Source: an uncultured Ferrimonas sp. (GTDB lineage: Bacteria > Pseudomonadota > Gammaproteobacteria > Enterobacterales > Shewanellaceae). From it: a stretch of DNA of 64,000 bases. The notes beneath the pieces were generated by a model. That model made no database searches, had not been told where the DNA came from, and saw only the letters and a program-made list of their open reading frames with translations. Every line of letters starts with the position of its first letter. Position 1 is the stretch's first letter. The DNA is taken from contig NZ_CANLCI010000001.1 in the NCBI RefSeq assembly GCF_947489035.1, forward strand, positions 1-64,000, read 5' to 3'. Below are positions 17,001 through 25,159 of this stretch, one piece after another. The position numbers and the translations under genes were made by a program.

Positions 17001-19123
17001 GTGGTCATCAGCGCCGATTGGATCTCGGCAGGAGTCCAATCTGGGTGCGCTTGTTGGATCAGCGCCATGGCACCGGCCACCTGTGGCGACGCCATCGAGG
17101 TGCCGCTGAGCATCGACCAATCCATCGCCGATGGGTAAGCGGTAAATGGCTGATCATCGGCATAGGCAGCGTACACGCCCACCCCGGGTGCGCTTAAGTC
17201 CGGCACCAGGTAATCACGGTTGGTGATGCTTGGGCCACGGGAGCTGAAGTCCGCCAGCAGATCCCCTGCGGCGCTATCAAGGGTATAGGTGTTTTGCGCT
17301 TCGGAAATGGTGGCGGTGTGATCGCCTTCGGCGCCATCGGTGATCCAATCAAACAGGGTACGACCATCAAAGAAACTGATGTGAATGCCCGGCAGTGGGT
17401 ACACGTCGGCCACCACGGTTTCGTCGTAACTCATGTTACGCAGGACAAAGCCACCAGCGCCGCCTGCAAGGACGTTATCGGCTTTGGCGACACGGGCGAT
17501 GTTGCCGCGATCACACAAGACGATTTCACCGGCAAAGGTGTCTGCGGCAAAGGGGGTTTCACACAAAGGATCGCCATAGTCACCGGCGTACACCACCGGT
17601 GCGGTAATGCCGCCACTGAAGCTCTTGCCCTCAAAGCCACGCCACGGTTGGAAGTTACCGCCAACGAAGCCATCCATGGTTTTCACTGCCGCATCAAACA
17701 CGCGGTCGTGGCTGGTGGCGCCAACCGAGGTCAGCCACGGTGAGGTGTGATCGCTGGTGTAGTAGCCAAATCGACCGCTGTTACCAGCGGAAGCCGCCAC
17801 GTTAATGCCCGCTTCACGGGCGGCCAAGAACGCCAGTTCCACCGGATCGCTCCAAGGGAAGCCTTCGCTGCCGCCGATGGAGAAGTTAATCACGTCTACG
17901 CCGTCGAGGATGGCGTCTTCAATCGCCGCCAGCAGCGCTTCTTCCGGACAACCGGCGTAAGGATCGCCAGCGCCACCGGGCATACACACCTGATACGAGA
18001 TGATCTGCGCTCGCGGCGCTAAGCCCGCGGTTTGGGCAAAGGTAACGCCGGTATCAATACCATCACTGGTGGCGGAACCATCAAACACTACATACGGAGT
18101 ATCGCTGATGCGATTGCCGGCAACGGTGCTGGCGGTGTGCGAGCCGTGGCCGTTGTAGTCTTCGCCGTTGGCTGGGCGGATCTGCTGCGCCGGTTCCCAT
18201 TCGCGCCAATCTTCCGCTTGGAACTCTGGGGCGCTGTACACGTCAGTAATAACGGAATAGGAGTGCACCCCAATCAGCTTGTCGTTACACAAATCGGCAT
18301 CGGTGGCACAGTCACCAACGTAACCCGCTGGGGTCGGGTAGACATAGCCATCTTCAGAACTGTCTGAGAACGCCGGGTGATCGGTGTTGATGCCGGTATC
18401 GATGATCCCCACCACCATCCCTTCACCCAGGTACTTGCCGCTGAGCCCCGCAACGTCGCCGGTCCATACCTTGTCGGCCCCCACAAACGCCGGAGAACGG
18501 TCGGTGTGCAGTTGCATGGTACGGGCGCGGCTGATCTTCTTCACGCCGCTGACGCTGGCCATCGCCTGCGCTTCCGCTTGGGTCATCTCCATCACCATGG
18601 CGTTTTGCGCTACGGTGAGGTGACGCTTAACCGTTGGGTTGGCGCCCACGGCTGCCGCTTGGCTCAGCACCCCTTGCTGCTGGTTTCGCAGGTGGCTGCG
18701 GTAGGCGGTGGCCGCCGAGCTGTTGGCATTAAAGTGTTGGGTTTGAACGTAGTTGCCCCGTGGCGAGGCTTTGGTGGCGGCCAAACCGGCCACGCTGCCG
18801 TCGTACAACGCCACTGGCGCATCGGTTAACTGCACCACGTAGGTTTGCGGGCCACTGAGCCCCGCTTCCGCTTCAAACACCGGCTCGGCGTTGCCGCCAC
18901 CCAATTGCGTGTTAAGGCCGTGCTGGCCCGGATAGAACTGCGCTTTTTGCTGGGCGCGTTGTTGCATCGCCGCGATCTGGGCGCTGTCGATCAGGGTGGG
19001 TTTGAACACCCCATGATCTTGGGTTTGGGCGCTGGCTCCGGCAGACAATGCCAGATAGGTTGCAACGGCGGTGGCCACTGCGGCGCGCTTCGGCACCTTG
19101 GTTGATGTTAATGGAAACGACAT
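14009..19123 (-). CDS. Large secreted S8 subtilisin-like protease with GlyGly-CTERM tail
   Basis: A 1704-residue exported protease. After the signal and an inhibitor-like propeptide come the subtilase blocks: Asp242 in GIIDTGIN, His326 in NGHGSHTAS and Ser676 in GTSMASPQ. A protease-associated (PA) domain lies between His and Ser, as in large S8A enzymes. The C-terminal half has several beta-rich repeat domains, including PKD/cadherin-like segments (DASNSYDVDGD). The last 25 residues, a Gly/Ser run (SSGGSSSGS), a hydrophobic helix (WFALLLLGLV) and RLFRR, match a GlyGly-CTERM sorting signal processed by rhombosortase for type II-secreted proteins. AGGGGA precedes the ATG. It is monocistronic and most likely digests extracellular protein. 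Confidence 0.93.
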   Translation of the reverse strand: MSFPLTSTKVPKRAAVATAVATYLALSAGASAQTQDHGVFKPTLIDSAQIAAMQQRAQQKAQFYPGQHGLNTQLGGGNAEPVFEAEAGLSGPQTYVVQLTDAPVALYDGSVAGLAATKASPRGNYVQTQHFNANSSAATAYRSHLRNQQQGVLSQAAAVGANPTVKRHLTVAQNAMVMEMTQAEAQAMASVSGVKKISRARTMQLHTDRSPAFVGADKVWTGDVAGLSGKYLGEGMVVGIIDTGINTDHPAFSDSSEDGYVYPTPAGYVGDCATDADLCNDKLIGVHSYSVITDVYSAPEFQAEDWREWEPAQQIRPANGEDYNGHGSHTASTVAGNRISDTPYVVFDGSATSDGIDTGVTFAQTAGLAPRAQIISYQVCMPGGAGDPYAGCPEEALLAAIEDAILDGVDVINFSIGGSEGFPWSDPVELAFLAAREAGINVAASAGNSGRFGYYTSDHTSPWLTSVGATSHDRVFDAAVKTMDGFVGGNFQPWRGFEGKSFSGGITAPVVYAGDYGDPLCETPFAADTFAGEIVLCDRGNIARVAKADNVLAGGAGGFVLRNMSYDETVVADVYPLPGIHISFFDGRTLFDWITDGAEGDHTATISEAQNTYTLDSAAGDLLADFSSRGPSITNRDYLVPDLSAPGVGVYAAYADDQPFTAYPSAMDWSMLSGTSMASPQVAGAMALIQQAHPDWTPAEIQSALMTTSNSEVKLGQFDFISTWFDAGAGRIQVDKAINAGLVLDETAANYRDANPQAGGNVSWLNTPSMSNINCQGSCSWLRTVRATRDGSWTTEGLGKFSDAGLIDVVVSPASFSLAAGESQVVQITATVPDFTSLNNEEGRFQTRTDSDGLFFFGQVNLIEEGGDRQHLPVVAGFERGQLPKSVSIDANSNSDQSHIRGLSVPSTDDLTATSYPLVAPTVLSWQMNGGVGGDLANPSPEQGITLFNVEVPEGSKRLIVEIQEAYPMIEEGLPNSPFINIGFDENGDGEFADMGEFIGEMICSSTHDTLDNYCDITNPKAGTYWVMVHNFRSPEYPEDYTDQVSVGYAVINADSEAAGEMTVVVPNSVDAIEPFDAQIGWSLPEAEIGSVYYGGIEVSSSAAADGDIGFIGTKITRGEDLTALNVSKDSTKVGDILDVTIEVKPNMTDAERDFELALTLPQGLTLVPDSLISNDMATPFLTETETGLQLQGSQASSADVGREYVVTTSRESEQCRLPSVDPQSDGSYENLVEFGLLPVEWFAGDSETEMFQIPIDWLFQKSGIDIPLYGAESEGYMSISPTGLIKFDRFFWPPRFHAPMDYGFLSRAMSPFWRGSFETSYDGAPYQPKGLTIAAIDGDANPHLGELLFLEFDNVSDKNSGDEFDFELVLRGGLDFSEGKFEIMMAYDNLGSDLTAGSIGVRGYHGLLSRSDGAVEGYLDNNVGFDNLDQLLEDKLVICYDYRGPEQTAMNLQLQLRVDERVANQQMDIELYSQIGHAEATTVTHQVDVRGNLKVLDLADMTMQEEGRIDNIAVNWLDQNSSANVLEVSGEGVTAEINGSNSFNLIAAPNFFGDTTVTVTVRDGQVASDFASTSFNLTVQGTADAPTVMLAATEISAMEGDAITLDASNSYDVDGDTMSVTWSGPGTIVDANAMITEVTGLPVGESVFTVTIDDGTMQSEASVNVLVEAQPAAVTPPSSGGSSSGSVSWFALLLLGLVRLFRR

Positions 19124-19503
19124 ATGGATCCCCTATGTTTGCTGTACTTCCATGACTGGTTTGTTGCGCCAGCTCGGCATGGCAGAGCTGCACAACAATT
19201 GACCTTATTCAGCAACTTAGAGGGGATCGCTGGCGTCACTCCAGCCTTTGGCTCAGCCAGGCGCTAGAATCTTTGTCCTATTTTCCTCTCTTTTTTATCT
19301 ATTTCTTATTTATCAATAAGATAACCAACATTAAATGATTTATTTTTGAGCAGAAAAATAGCCATGAAATAGAAAAATACGCTCATTTTTAGCGCCCTTG
19401 GCTTGGTGAACGATGCCCCCCAGCGCCAACAGCGTTGAAAAAAGCACAGTACAATCCGTCCGTAGCGGTGCTGACTGAGGCACCAATGGCAACACTCAGG
19501 CAC
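19124..19503. other. Geneless region upstream of the subtilase
   Basis: No credible gene. It is markedly AT-rich around 19275-19390 compared with its flanks and should hold the subtilase promoter. A 65-codon minus-strand frame here has no recognisable features. Confidence 0.5.
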
Positions 19504-19532
19504 AAAAAAAGGAGGCCAATGGCCTCCCTTTT
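19504..19532 (-). terminator. Terminator of phnA
   Basis: GGAGGCCA and its complement with almost no loop, followed on the minus strand by seven T residues, 15 bases past the stop of the PhnA-type gene. Confidence 0.85.
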
Positions 19533-19547
19533 CGCTGCAACAGCCGA

Positions 19548-20129
19548 TTACGATTTACGCACGTACTTCGACAAGATCACAATGCGTTGACCGTTAACGC
19601 GGCCTTCAATGTGTTCTGGGTTGTTGGTCAGCGAGATCCCGCGCACGGTGGTGCCGCGCTTCGCGGTGATGGAAGACCCCTTCACATCCAGATCTTTAAT
19701 CAGGTAAACGTTGTCGCCACCGGCCAACTTAACGCCCAGCTCATCAACACAGGCTTCGCCCTGCTCAGCGGCCACTTTAGCCAACACGAAATCAGCCCAA
19801 GATTTGGTCTCTTCTTCCATGTAGATCATGTCCAGCAGATCCTGCGCCCAAGCTTCGCCGTTGCTTACCAGCATCGACAACTGACGGTACGCCATCACCT
19901 GTACCGCTGGCACTTGGCTCCACATGGCGTCGTTCAGACAGCGCCAGTGGTTGGCGTCCATGTTATCGGTGTCTTCGATCTGGGCGACACAAGTCGCACA
20001 TACCAGTACCGCTTTATCGGAATCGGCGCCTGCTGATGGCGGCACGTCGTACACACTCAAATCGTTCTCAGCGGCACACAGTTCGCATTTGTTACCAGAG
20101 CGGTCGGTCAACGCTTTCAATAATGGCAT
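19548..20129 (-). CDS. PhnA domain protein
   Basis: A 193-residue cytosolic protein. The N-terminus has a zinc-ribbon-like pair CELC (residues about 16-19) and CATC (about 44-47); the C-terminal portion (AGGDNVYLIKDLDVKGSS...RGTTVRGISL) is the PhnA domain. Despite the historical name, members are not established phosphonate enzymes. AAGGATC precedes the ATG. Monocistronic with its own terminator. Confidence 0.9.
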   Translation of the reverse strand: MPLLKALTDRSGNKCELCAAENDLSVYDVPPSAGADSDKAVLVCATCVAQIEDTDNMDANHWRCLNDAMWSQVPAVQVMAYRQLSMLVSNGEAWAQDLLDMIYMEEETKSWADFVLAKVAAEQGEACVDELGVKLAGGDNVYLIKDLDVKGSSITAKRGTTVRGISLTNNPEHIEGRVNGQRIVILSKYVRKS

Positions 20130-20346
20130 GTTCGGGATCCTTAAAATTTTGACGCGGCATTATGCCGCAGCGTCGATTTAAAGAGAATAGTTGCCACCGA
20201 CTATTACGCTGAAATGCAGGCCACATCGCGCTTTGCTGTGTTGGCTACTACCCTAAAGCGTGGTTTCAAGAGAGGAAAACAACCACAACGTTTCAAAGGT
20301 ATCGCCATTTAACCGATATCGAGCGTCTTAGCTCATTGGAGGAGAT

Positions 20347-21546
20347 ATGAAAAAACTCAGTACCACCATCACCCTGCCGGTCATGGTTCTCACAGCTCTG
20401 CCAACATTGGCCTACGCCAGCACCGCCGCCGATCTTATCGACGATGGCGAGGTCAAACTGGATCTGCGCCTGCGCTATGAACACGTTGATCAAAGTAATG
20501 CGTTAAAAGACGCCGATGCGCTAACCCTACGCACTCGGCTTACCCTCACCAGCGGCAGCTACCGTGGCTTCAGCGGCTTACTTGAATTTGAAGATTCCCG
20601 CGAAGTGTTTGTGGATGATTACAACGATGGCTTGGGCTCCAACCCCAATTACTCCACCGTTGCCGATCCGGAAACCACCGAACTGGATCAGGCGTTTGTT
20701 CGCTATCAAAACGACGCAATGAACGCCACCCTTGGCCGCCAAGTATTGGTGCTGGATAACCAGCGTTACGTTGGCCATGTGGGCTGGCGCCAAGATCGGC
20801 AAACCTTTGATGCCGCCTCGTTGCATTGGCGCATCGCGCGCGGCGTGGTGCTGCAATACGCCTACATCAATCAGCGCAACCGCATTTTTGCCGACGAACG
20901 AGATGTGGATGCCAACGATCACCTGCTGAATGCCTCGGTCAATACTGATCTGGGTAAGATCAGCGGTTACGCCTACCTGCTGAGTGACGACGACAACAAT
21001 GTTGATCACGACACCTACGGCATCCGCTTTGCGGGGAAGCGCCAAGCGGATCATCTGAACCTCAGCTATGCGCTGGAATACGCCATGCAAGACGCCGATA
21101 ACAACAACGGCAGCTTCGATAGCGATTACTATCTGGTGGAAGCTGGGGTGGGCTGGCGCGGCCTTAACTTTAAAGGGGGCTTAGAGGTGCTGGGCTCCGA
21201 CGGGGGCAATTACGGCTTTAGTACGCCATTGGCAACGTTGCATAAGTTCAACGGCTGGGCCGATCAGTTTCTTGCCACGCCCAACCAAGGGCTCGAGGAT
21301 TACTACCTCGGCGTCAGCGGCAAAGCACTGCAAGGCACCTGGGGCGTGACTTACCACAACTTTGATGCCGAAAACGCCAGTGCCGGGGTGGACGATCTGG
21401 GCAGCGAATGGGATGTCAGCTACACCCACCCCTTTGCCAAACATTACGTGGCCGGGGTGAAGTTCGCCATGTACAACGCCGGTGATGCCGCCGCCGGCAA
21501 AGTCGATACCGACAAACTGTGGCTGTGGTTAGGCGCCAGCTTTTAA
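20347..21546 (+). CDS. Outer-membrane porin, alginate-export (AlgE-like) family
   Basis: A 399-residue protein with a Sec signal (MKKLSTTITLPVMVLTALPTLAYA), then many amphipathic strands such as LDLRLRYEHVDQSNALKDAD and repeated GRQ/WRQDRQTFD features typical of the alginate-export/OprD-like barrel family. It ends in WLWLGASF, with the C-terminal Phe recognised by the BAM machinery. GGAGGAG lies just upstream of the ATG. It is convergent with the LysR gene, separated by a hairpin. The substrate is not predictable; no polysaccharide genes are near. Confidence 0.85.
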   Translation: MKKLSTTITLPVMVLTALPTLAYASTAADLIDDGEVKLDLRLRYEHVDQSNALKDADALTLRTRLTLTSGSYRGFSGLLEFEDSREVFVDDYNDGLGSNPNYSTVADPETTELDQAFVRYQNDAMNATLGRQVLVLDNQRYVGHVGWRQDRQTFDAASLHWRIARGVVLQYAYINQRNRIFADERDVDANDHLLNASVNTDLGKISGYAYLLSDDDNNVDHDTYGIRFAGKRQADHLNLSYALEYAMQDADNNNGSFDSDYYLVEAGVGWRGLNFKGGLEVLGSDGGNYGFSTPLATLHKFNGWADQFLATPNQGLEDYYLGVSGKALQGTWGVTYHNFDAENASAGVDDLGSEWDVSYTHPFAKHYVAGVKFAMYNAGDAAAGKVDTDKLWLWLGASF

Positions 21547-21557
21547 CCACTACGCTG

Positions 21558-21593
21558 CCGTAGCGGGCAATGCCGACGCTGCCCCCGCTACGG
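21558..21593. terminator. Hairpin between convergent porin and lysR genes
   Basis: CCGTAGCGGG pairs perfectly with CCCGCTACGG; the right arm contains the stop codon of the LysR gene. No T run follows on either strand, so termination would be weak; it may mainly protect the 3' ends. Confidence 0.5.
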
Positions 21594-22514
21594 CGCTAAG
21601 CGGACAATGCTGTCCAGCAACCAGCGGATCGCCGGTTCCTCCGAGTTAGCACGGCGCCAGTACAGCCGCACTGGCAAGGGTTCGCAGGCAAACGGCAACG
21701 GCACCACTTGCAGCGGCAGTTGCTGGCTTAATTGCCGCGCAAAACTCTGTGGCATCGTAAGCAGCAGATCCGTTTGAGCCACCACACTGGCGGCGGCGTA
21801 ATAGGTTTCGCAATACAGGCGCACCTTACGTTTGCTGCCGATCCCCTCCATACGCTGCTCGACAAAGGTGCGTTCGCTCCGCTCCAGCGTCACCAGCACG
21901 TGGCCAGCGGCCACATAATCCGCCATGGTGATCTGGCCAGCATTAAGCTGCGGATGCTGCGGCCGCGCCACCACACACAGCGGTTCACTGCCGTAACGAC
22001 GGCTGGCGATCTGCTCTGAAACGCTTTGCTCTATGTCCACCACCACATCCACGTTGCCATCACGCAGTTGCTGCTCTAATTCGCTGCCGCGTACCCGACT
22101 GGCGGCCAAATTGATGCCGGAGTCCAGCTGCTGCAACTGCGCCATTAACGGCGGTAGCAGCATCGCTTCTAACAGATCCCGAAAGCCCAGATGAAACTCC
22201 AGATCCGATTGCGCTGGGTCAAAGCTATCGCCGCTGCGTTGGCACAGCTGCAAACCGTCTAAAGCCATGCACACCTTGGGCAAAATATCGCGGCCATGGT
22301 GAGTCAACACCAGACCCCGCCCCTGCTTCACCAGCAGCGGATCCCCCACCTGCGTGCGTAACCGCCCCAAGGCATGGGACACCGCCGATTGGGTAAGATG
22401 CAGCTGCTGCGCGGCCGCCGAGGTCGAGCCGGATTCCGCCACCGCTCGAAAAACGCGGTAGAGATTAAGATCGACACGATGATCGGGCCGTGCCAATTGA
22501 TGAATTTCAGTCAT
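21588..22514 (-). CDS. LysR family transcriptional regulator
   Basis: A 308-residue regulator with the LysR N-terminal winged helix (LNLYRVFRAVAESGSTSAAAQQLHL, helix-turn-helix about residues 17-40; QSAVSHALGRLR recognition helix) and a C-terminal substrate-binding domain. It is divergent from the DUF962 gene with 82 bases between starts, the arrangement in which LysR proteins often control the neighbour. An exact CRP half-site pair lies in this gap. Effector unknown. Confidence 0.92.
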   Translation of the reverse strand: MTEIHQLARPDHRVDLNLYRVFRAVAESGSTSAAAQQLHLTQSAVSHALGRLRTQVGDPLLVKQGRGLVLTHHGRDILPKVCMALDGLQLCQRSGDSFDPAQSDLEFHLGFRDLLEAMLLPPLMAQLQQLDSGINLAASRVRGSELEQQLRDGNVDVVVDIEQSVSEQIASRRYGSEPLCVVARPQHPQLNAGQITMADYVAAGHVLVTLERSERTFVEQRMEGIGSKRKVRLYCETYYAAASVVAQTDLLLTMPQSFARQLSQQLPLQVVPLPFACEPLPVRLYWRRANSEEPAIRWLLDSIVRLAP

Positions 22515-22565
22515 CTGTTTTGCTGAATTGTTGCCATTGGATTGTTAGATCAGGCTGACATAAAG

Positions 22566-22581
22566 TGTGAGCATTGTCACA
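22566..22581. promoter_or_regulatory. CRP-type operator
   Basis: TGTGA and TCACA separated by GCATTG form an exact copy of the core CRP consensus. The site is 52 bases upstream of the lysR start and 15 bases upstream of the ATG of the DUF962 gene, so it could activate lysR or block the other gene. Confidence 0.7.
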
Positions 22582-22596
22582 TTCAGAGTAAAGCCG

Positions 22597-23082
22597 ATGT
22601 TCAATAAATCGATCCAGCAATGGCTAGACACCTACGGCGTGAGCCATCAAAACCCCACCAATAAAGCGATCCACTGGATCTGCGTGCCGGTGATTGTGTG
22701 GACGGTGCTGGCGTTGTTGTGGGGGCTGCAACTGCCGATGCAGCCACTCGTCAACGGCGCCACCGTATTGATGGTGATCAGCCTGCTGTTTTACTGGAAG
22801 CTCTCGCCGCCATTGGCGCTGGGGATGGTGCTGTTTAGTGCGCTGAATCTGTGGTTAATGCAGCTGCACGTGACGCACCTTGCTTGGCCGTTGTGGCAAA
22901 CCGCGCTGGTGCTGTTTGTGGTGGCGTGGATCGGCCAGTTTATCGGCCACGTTATTGAAGGCGCCAAACCCAGCTTCTTTGAAGATGTGCAGTTTCTGCT
23001 GATTGGCCCGATCTGGCTATTGAGCTTTCTGTACCAAAAACTGGGGATCAACTACCTGCCCCGCAACACGGCAAAGCCATAG
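22597..23082 (+). CDS. DUF962 (Mpo1-like) membrane protein
   Basis: A 161-residue integral membrane protein with about four hydrophobic helices. It opens with FNKSIQQWLDTYGVSHQNPTN and contains IGHVIEGAKPSFFED; the His residues in HQNPTNKAIHW and GQFIGHVIEG are the conserved ones. Yeast Mpo1, of the same DUF962 family, is an iron-dependent 2-hydroxy fatty acid dioxygenase of the ER; whether bacterial members have this activity is unproven. The ATG at 22597 is chosen over GTG at 22567, which lies in the CRP-like site. Confidence 0.85.
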   Translation: MFNKSIQQWLDTYGVSHQNPTNKAIHWICVPVIVWTVLALLWGLQLPMQPLVNGATVLMVISLLFYWKLSPPLALGMVLFSALNLWLMQLHVTHLAWPLWQTALVLFVVAWIGQFIGHVIEGAKPSFFEDVQFLLIGPIWLLSFLYQKLGINYLPRNTAKP

Positions 23083-23196
23083 TGCACAATAAAGCACCGT
23101 AAAGTGGCCAAACGGGGCTTAGCCCTAGTAAGATGCGGCACAACTAGGCAAACTTAGAGTTTTCGCTCTACATTTGCGTAACGTCGGAGTCGCATC

Positions 23197-24336
23197 ATGC
23201 AGTTTCAGTTTCAAAACCCCACCCGTATTCTGTTTGGCGAAGGCCAGATCAGCGAAATCAGCCAACAGATCCCAGCCGATGCCAAAGTGTTGGTGCTGTA
23301 CGGGGGCGGTTCCATTAAGCGCAACGGCATTTACGCCCAAGTAGAGCAGGCGCTGCAACACCACCAGTGGTTAGAGTTTGATGGCATCGAGCCTAACCCA
23401 ACCGTCGAAACCCTCGACAACGCGGTTAAGTTGGTTAAAGCCGAGCAGATCGACTTTTTGTTGGCGGTTGGTGGCGGTTCCGTCATTGATGGCACTAAGT
23501 ACGTAGCGGCGGCGGCCAAATACCAAGGCTACGGCTGGGATATTCTGGATGGCAAAGCGCAGGTAACCGACGCCATGCCATTGGGCTGCATTCTTACCCT
23601 GCCCGCAACGGGATCGGAGTCCAATGCCGCAGCCGTGGTAACCCGCGTTGCCACCGCTGAAAAGAAAGCGTTCTTCAGTCCGCTGGTGTACCCGCAATTT
23701 GCGGTGCTGGATCCTACCGCCATGAGCACCCTGCCGGATCGCCAACTGCGTAACGGCATTGTTGATGCCTTTGTGCACATCTGCGAACAGTACCTTACCT
23801 TCCCTGCGGGCAACATGGTGCAAGACGGCTACGCTGAATCGCTGCTGCGTAACCTGATTGTGCTGGCGCAACAGTTTGACGATCGCCGCCAGCCCCAGTG
23901 GCAAGCCAACCTGATGTACACCGCCAACCAAGCGTTGAACGGGTTGATTGGCGCCGGGGTTGCCCACGACTGGGCCACCCACGCCATCGGCCACGAACTG
24001 ACCACCCTGTATGGGTTGGATCACGCCCAAACCCTAGCGGTTGTGCAGCCAGCCTTGCTGCGTCAGCAGTACGTGCACAAGCACGACAAATTGGTGCAGA
24101 TGGGCAAAAACGTCTTCGGCATTGACGGCAAAGACGCCGCACAGCAGTGCATCAACGCCATTGAAGCGCTGTACCGCGAATTAGGCGTTGGCACCAAGCT
24201 GGACGATTACGGCGTTAACCGCTTAGACGCCGTAGAGCAAGTTAGCGCGGCCCTAGCGGAGCACGGTCAATTGCCTCTGGGCGAGCACGGCCACATCGAA
24301 TTGGCCGATTGCGAGCAGATCTTGCAGCGCGCCTAA
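23197..24336 (+). CDS. yqhD: NADPH-dependent aldehyde reductase, YqhD type
   Basis: A 379-residue iron-containing alcohol dehydrogenase very like E. coli YqhD along its length: FQNPTRILFGEGQI at the start, GGGSVIDGTKYVAAAA in the nucleotide-binding part, TGSESNAAAVVTR, and metal ligands in VVDAFVH (Asp190, His194), AIGHELTT and GLDHAQ. YqhD reduces reactive aldehydes (for example methylglyoxal, acrolein) with NADPH. CGGAG precedes the ATG. It stands alone with a strong terminator. Confidence 0.93.
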   Translation: MQFQFQNPTRILFGEGQISEISQQIPADAKVLVLYGGGSIKRNGIYAQVEQALQHHQWLEFDGIEPNPTVETLDNAVKLVKAEQIDFLLAVGGGSVIDGTKYVAAAAKYQGYGWDILDGKAQVTDAMPLGCILTLPATGSESNAAAVVTRVATAEKKAFFSPLVYPQFAVLDPTAMSTLPDRQLRNGIVDAFVHICEQYLTFPAGNMVQDGYAESLLRNLIVLAQQFDDRRQPQWQANLMYTANQALNGLIGAGVAHDWATHAIGHELTTLYGLDHAQTLAVVQPALLRQQYVHKHDKLVQMGKNVFGIDGKDAAQQCINAIEALYRELGVGTKLDDYGVNRLDAVEQVSAALAEHGQLPLGEHGHIELADCEQILQRA

Positions 24337-24360
24337 TTCGCGCTAACAGCGCAATCCAAA

Positions 24361-24384
24361 CGGAGCCCAAGGGCTCCGTTTTTT
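24361..24384 (+). terminator. Terminator of yqhD
   Basis: CGGAGCCC and its complement around AA followed by TTTTTTATT, 24 bases past the stop codon. Confidence 0.92.
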
Positions 24385-24515
24385 ATTGGGATCAATCCGC
24401 TCTTCTCGCTTCAATGCCAATCGCTCTGGTAAGACATACAGCCCCAGCGCCAACGGCTAAACTTAACCCTTACCGTATCTATCGGGTTGCGCGCGTTGGC
24501 GCCCAGGAGCATGGC

Positions 24516-25019
24516 ATGGACACCACCACTTTCATCATCTGCGTTGATGGCCCCGATCAGCCGGGGATGCTGAATGCGTTATCGCACACCTTAACTCGCT
24601 ACGATGGCTTATGGCTGACCAGCAAAGTGAATAACCTTGATGGCCGCTTTGCAGCGCTGATCCGCGCACAGGTGCCCAGCGAGCAGTTCGAACCACTGCA
24701 ACAGGCGCTGTTGTCGTTGGAAAGCGTGCATCTGCGCCTGCATCCGGTTAGCGCCAGCCCCCCAAATGCACAGCAATACCGTTGGAACATTGAAAGCGAC
24801 GATAAGCCATCGCTGGTGCAAGACATCACCACGGTGCTGCACAATCACGGCGCCAACATTGAGCAATTCAACAGCCACCATCTGGCCATTGCCGAATCGG
24901 GCATGACCGCCTTTTCTGCCGATCTGTTGATCAGCGCCGCCGCGAGTTTAGATCCGCTCACCATCCAACAAGAGCTCAAGGCTCAGCACGGCAACCTGAT
25001 CATTCACCCGCAAAATTAA
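24516..25019 (+). CDS. Tandem ACT-domain protein, GcvR-like
   Basis: A 167-residue protein made of two ACT domains (about residues 1-80, VDGPDQPGMLNALSHTL, and 90-165, SDDKPSLVQDITTVLHNHG). This layout is that of GcvR, which holds GcvA in the repressing state of the glycine cleavage operon in E. coli. AGGAG is 6 bases before the ATG at 24516; longer in-frame starts would run into the yqhD terminator. No gcv gene is in view, so the target is not known. Confidence 0.83.
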   Translation: MDTTTFIICVDGPDQPGMLNALSHTLTRYDGLWLTSKVNNLDGRFAALIRAQVPSEQFEPLQQALLSLESVHLRLHPVSASPPNAQQYRWNIESDDKPSLVQDITTVLHNHGANIEQFNSHHLAIAESGMTAFSADLLISAAASLDPLTIQQELKAQHGNLIIHPQN

Positions 25020-25082
25020 CGGGGCCAGCAAACGCGCGATGACTCGGGTGCCGCTGCCGCATTATCACCCCGTACCGATCGA

Positions 25083-25111
25083 AAAAGGGCGTGCCATTGG
25101 CACGCCCTTTT
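25083..25111. terminator. Bidirectional terminator
   Basis: AAAAGGGCGTGCC and its complement around ATT, with A/T runs on both sides, between the convergent ACT-domain and DUF3360 genes. Confidence 0.93.
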
Positions 25112-25159
25112 GTCTGTTGCTTTGTGGCTACGTCAGCAGCACAGCCACAACGCTGAGCA

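Noticed and set aside
19306..19503. 65-codon minus-strand frame upstream of the subtilase
   Set aside because: Falls across AT-rich promoter-like sequence, no recognisable domain and no good ribosome site.
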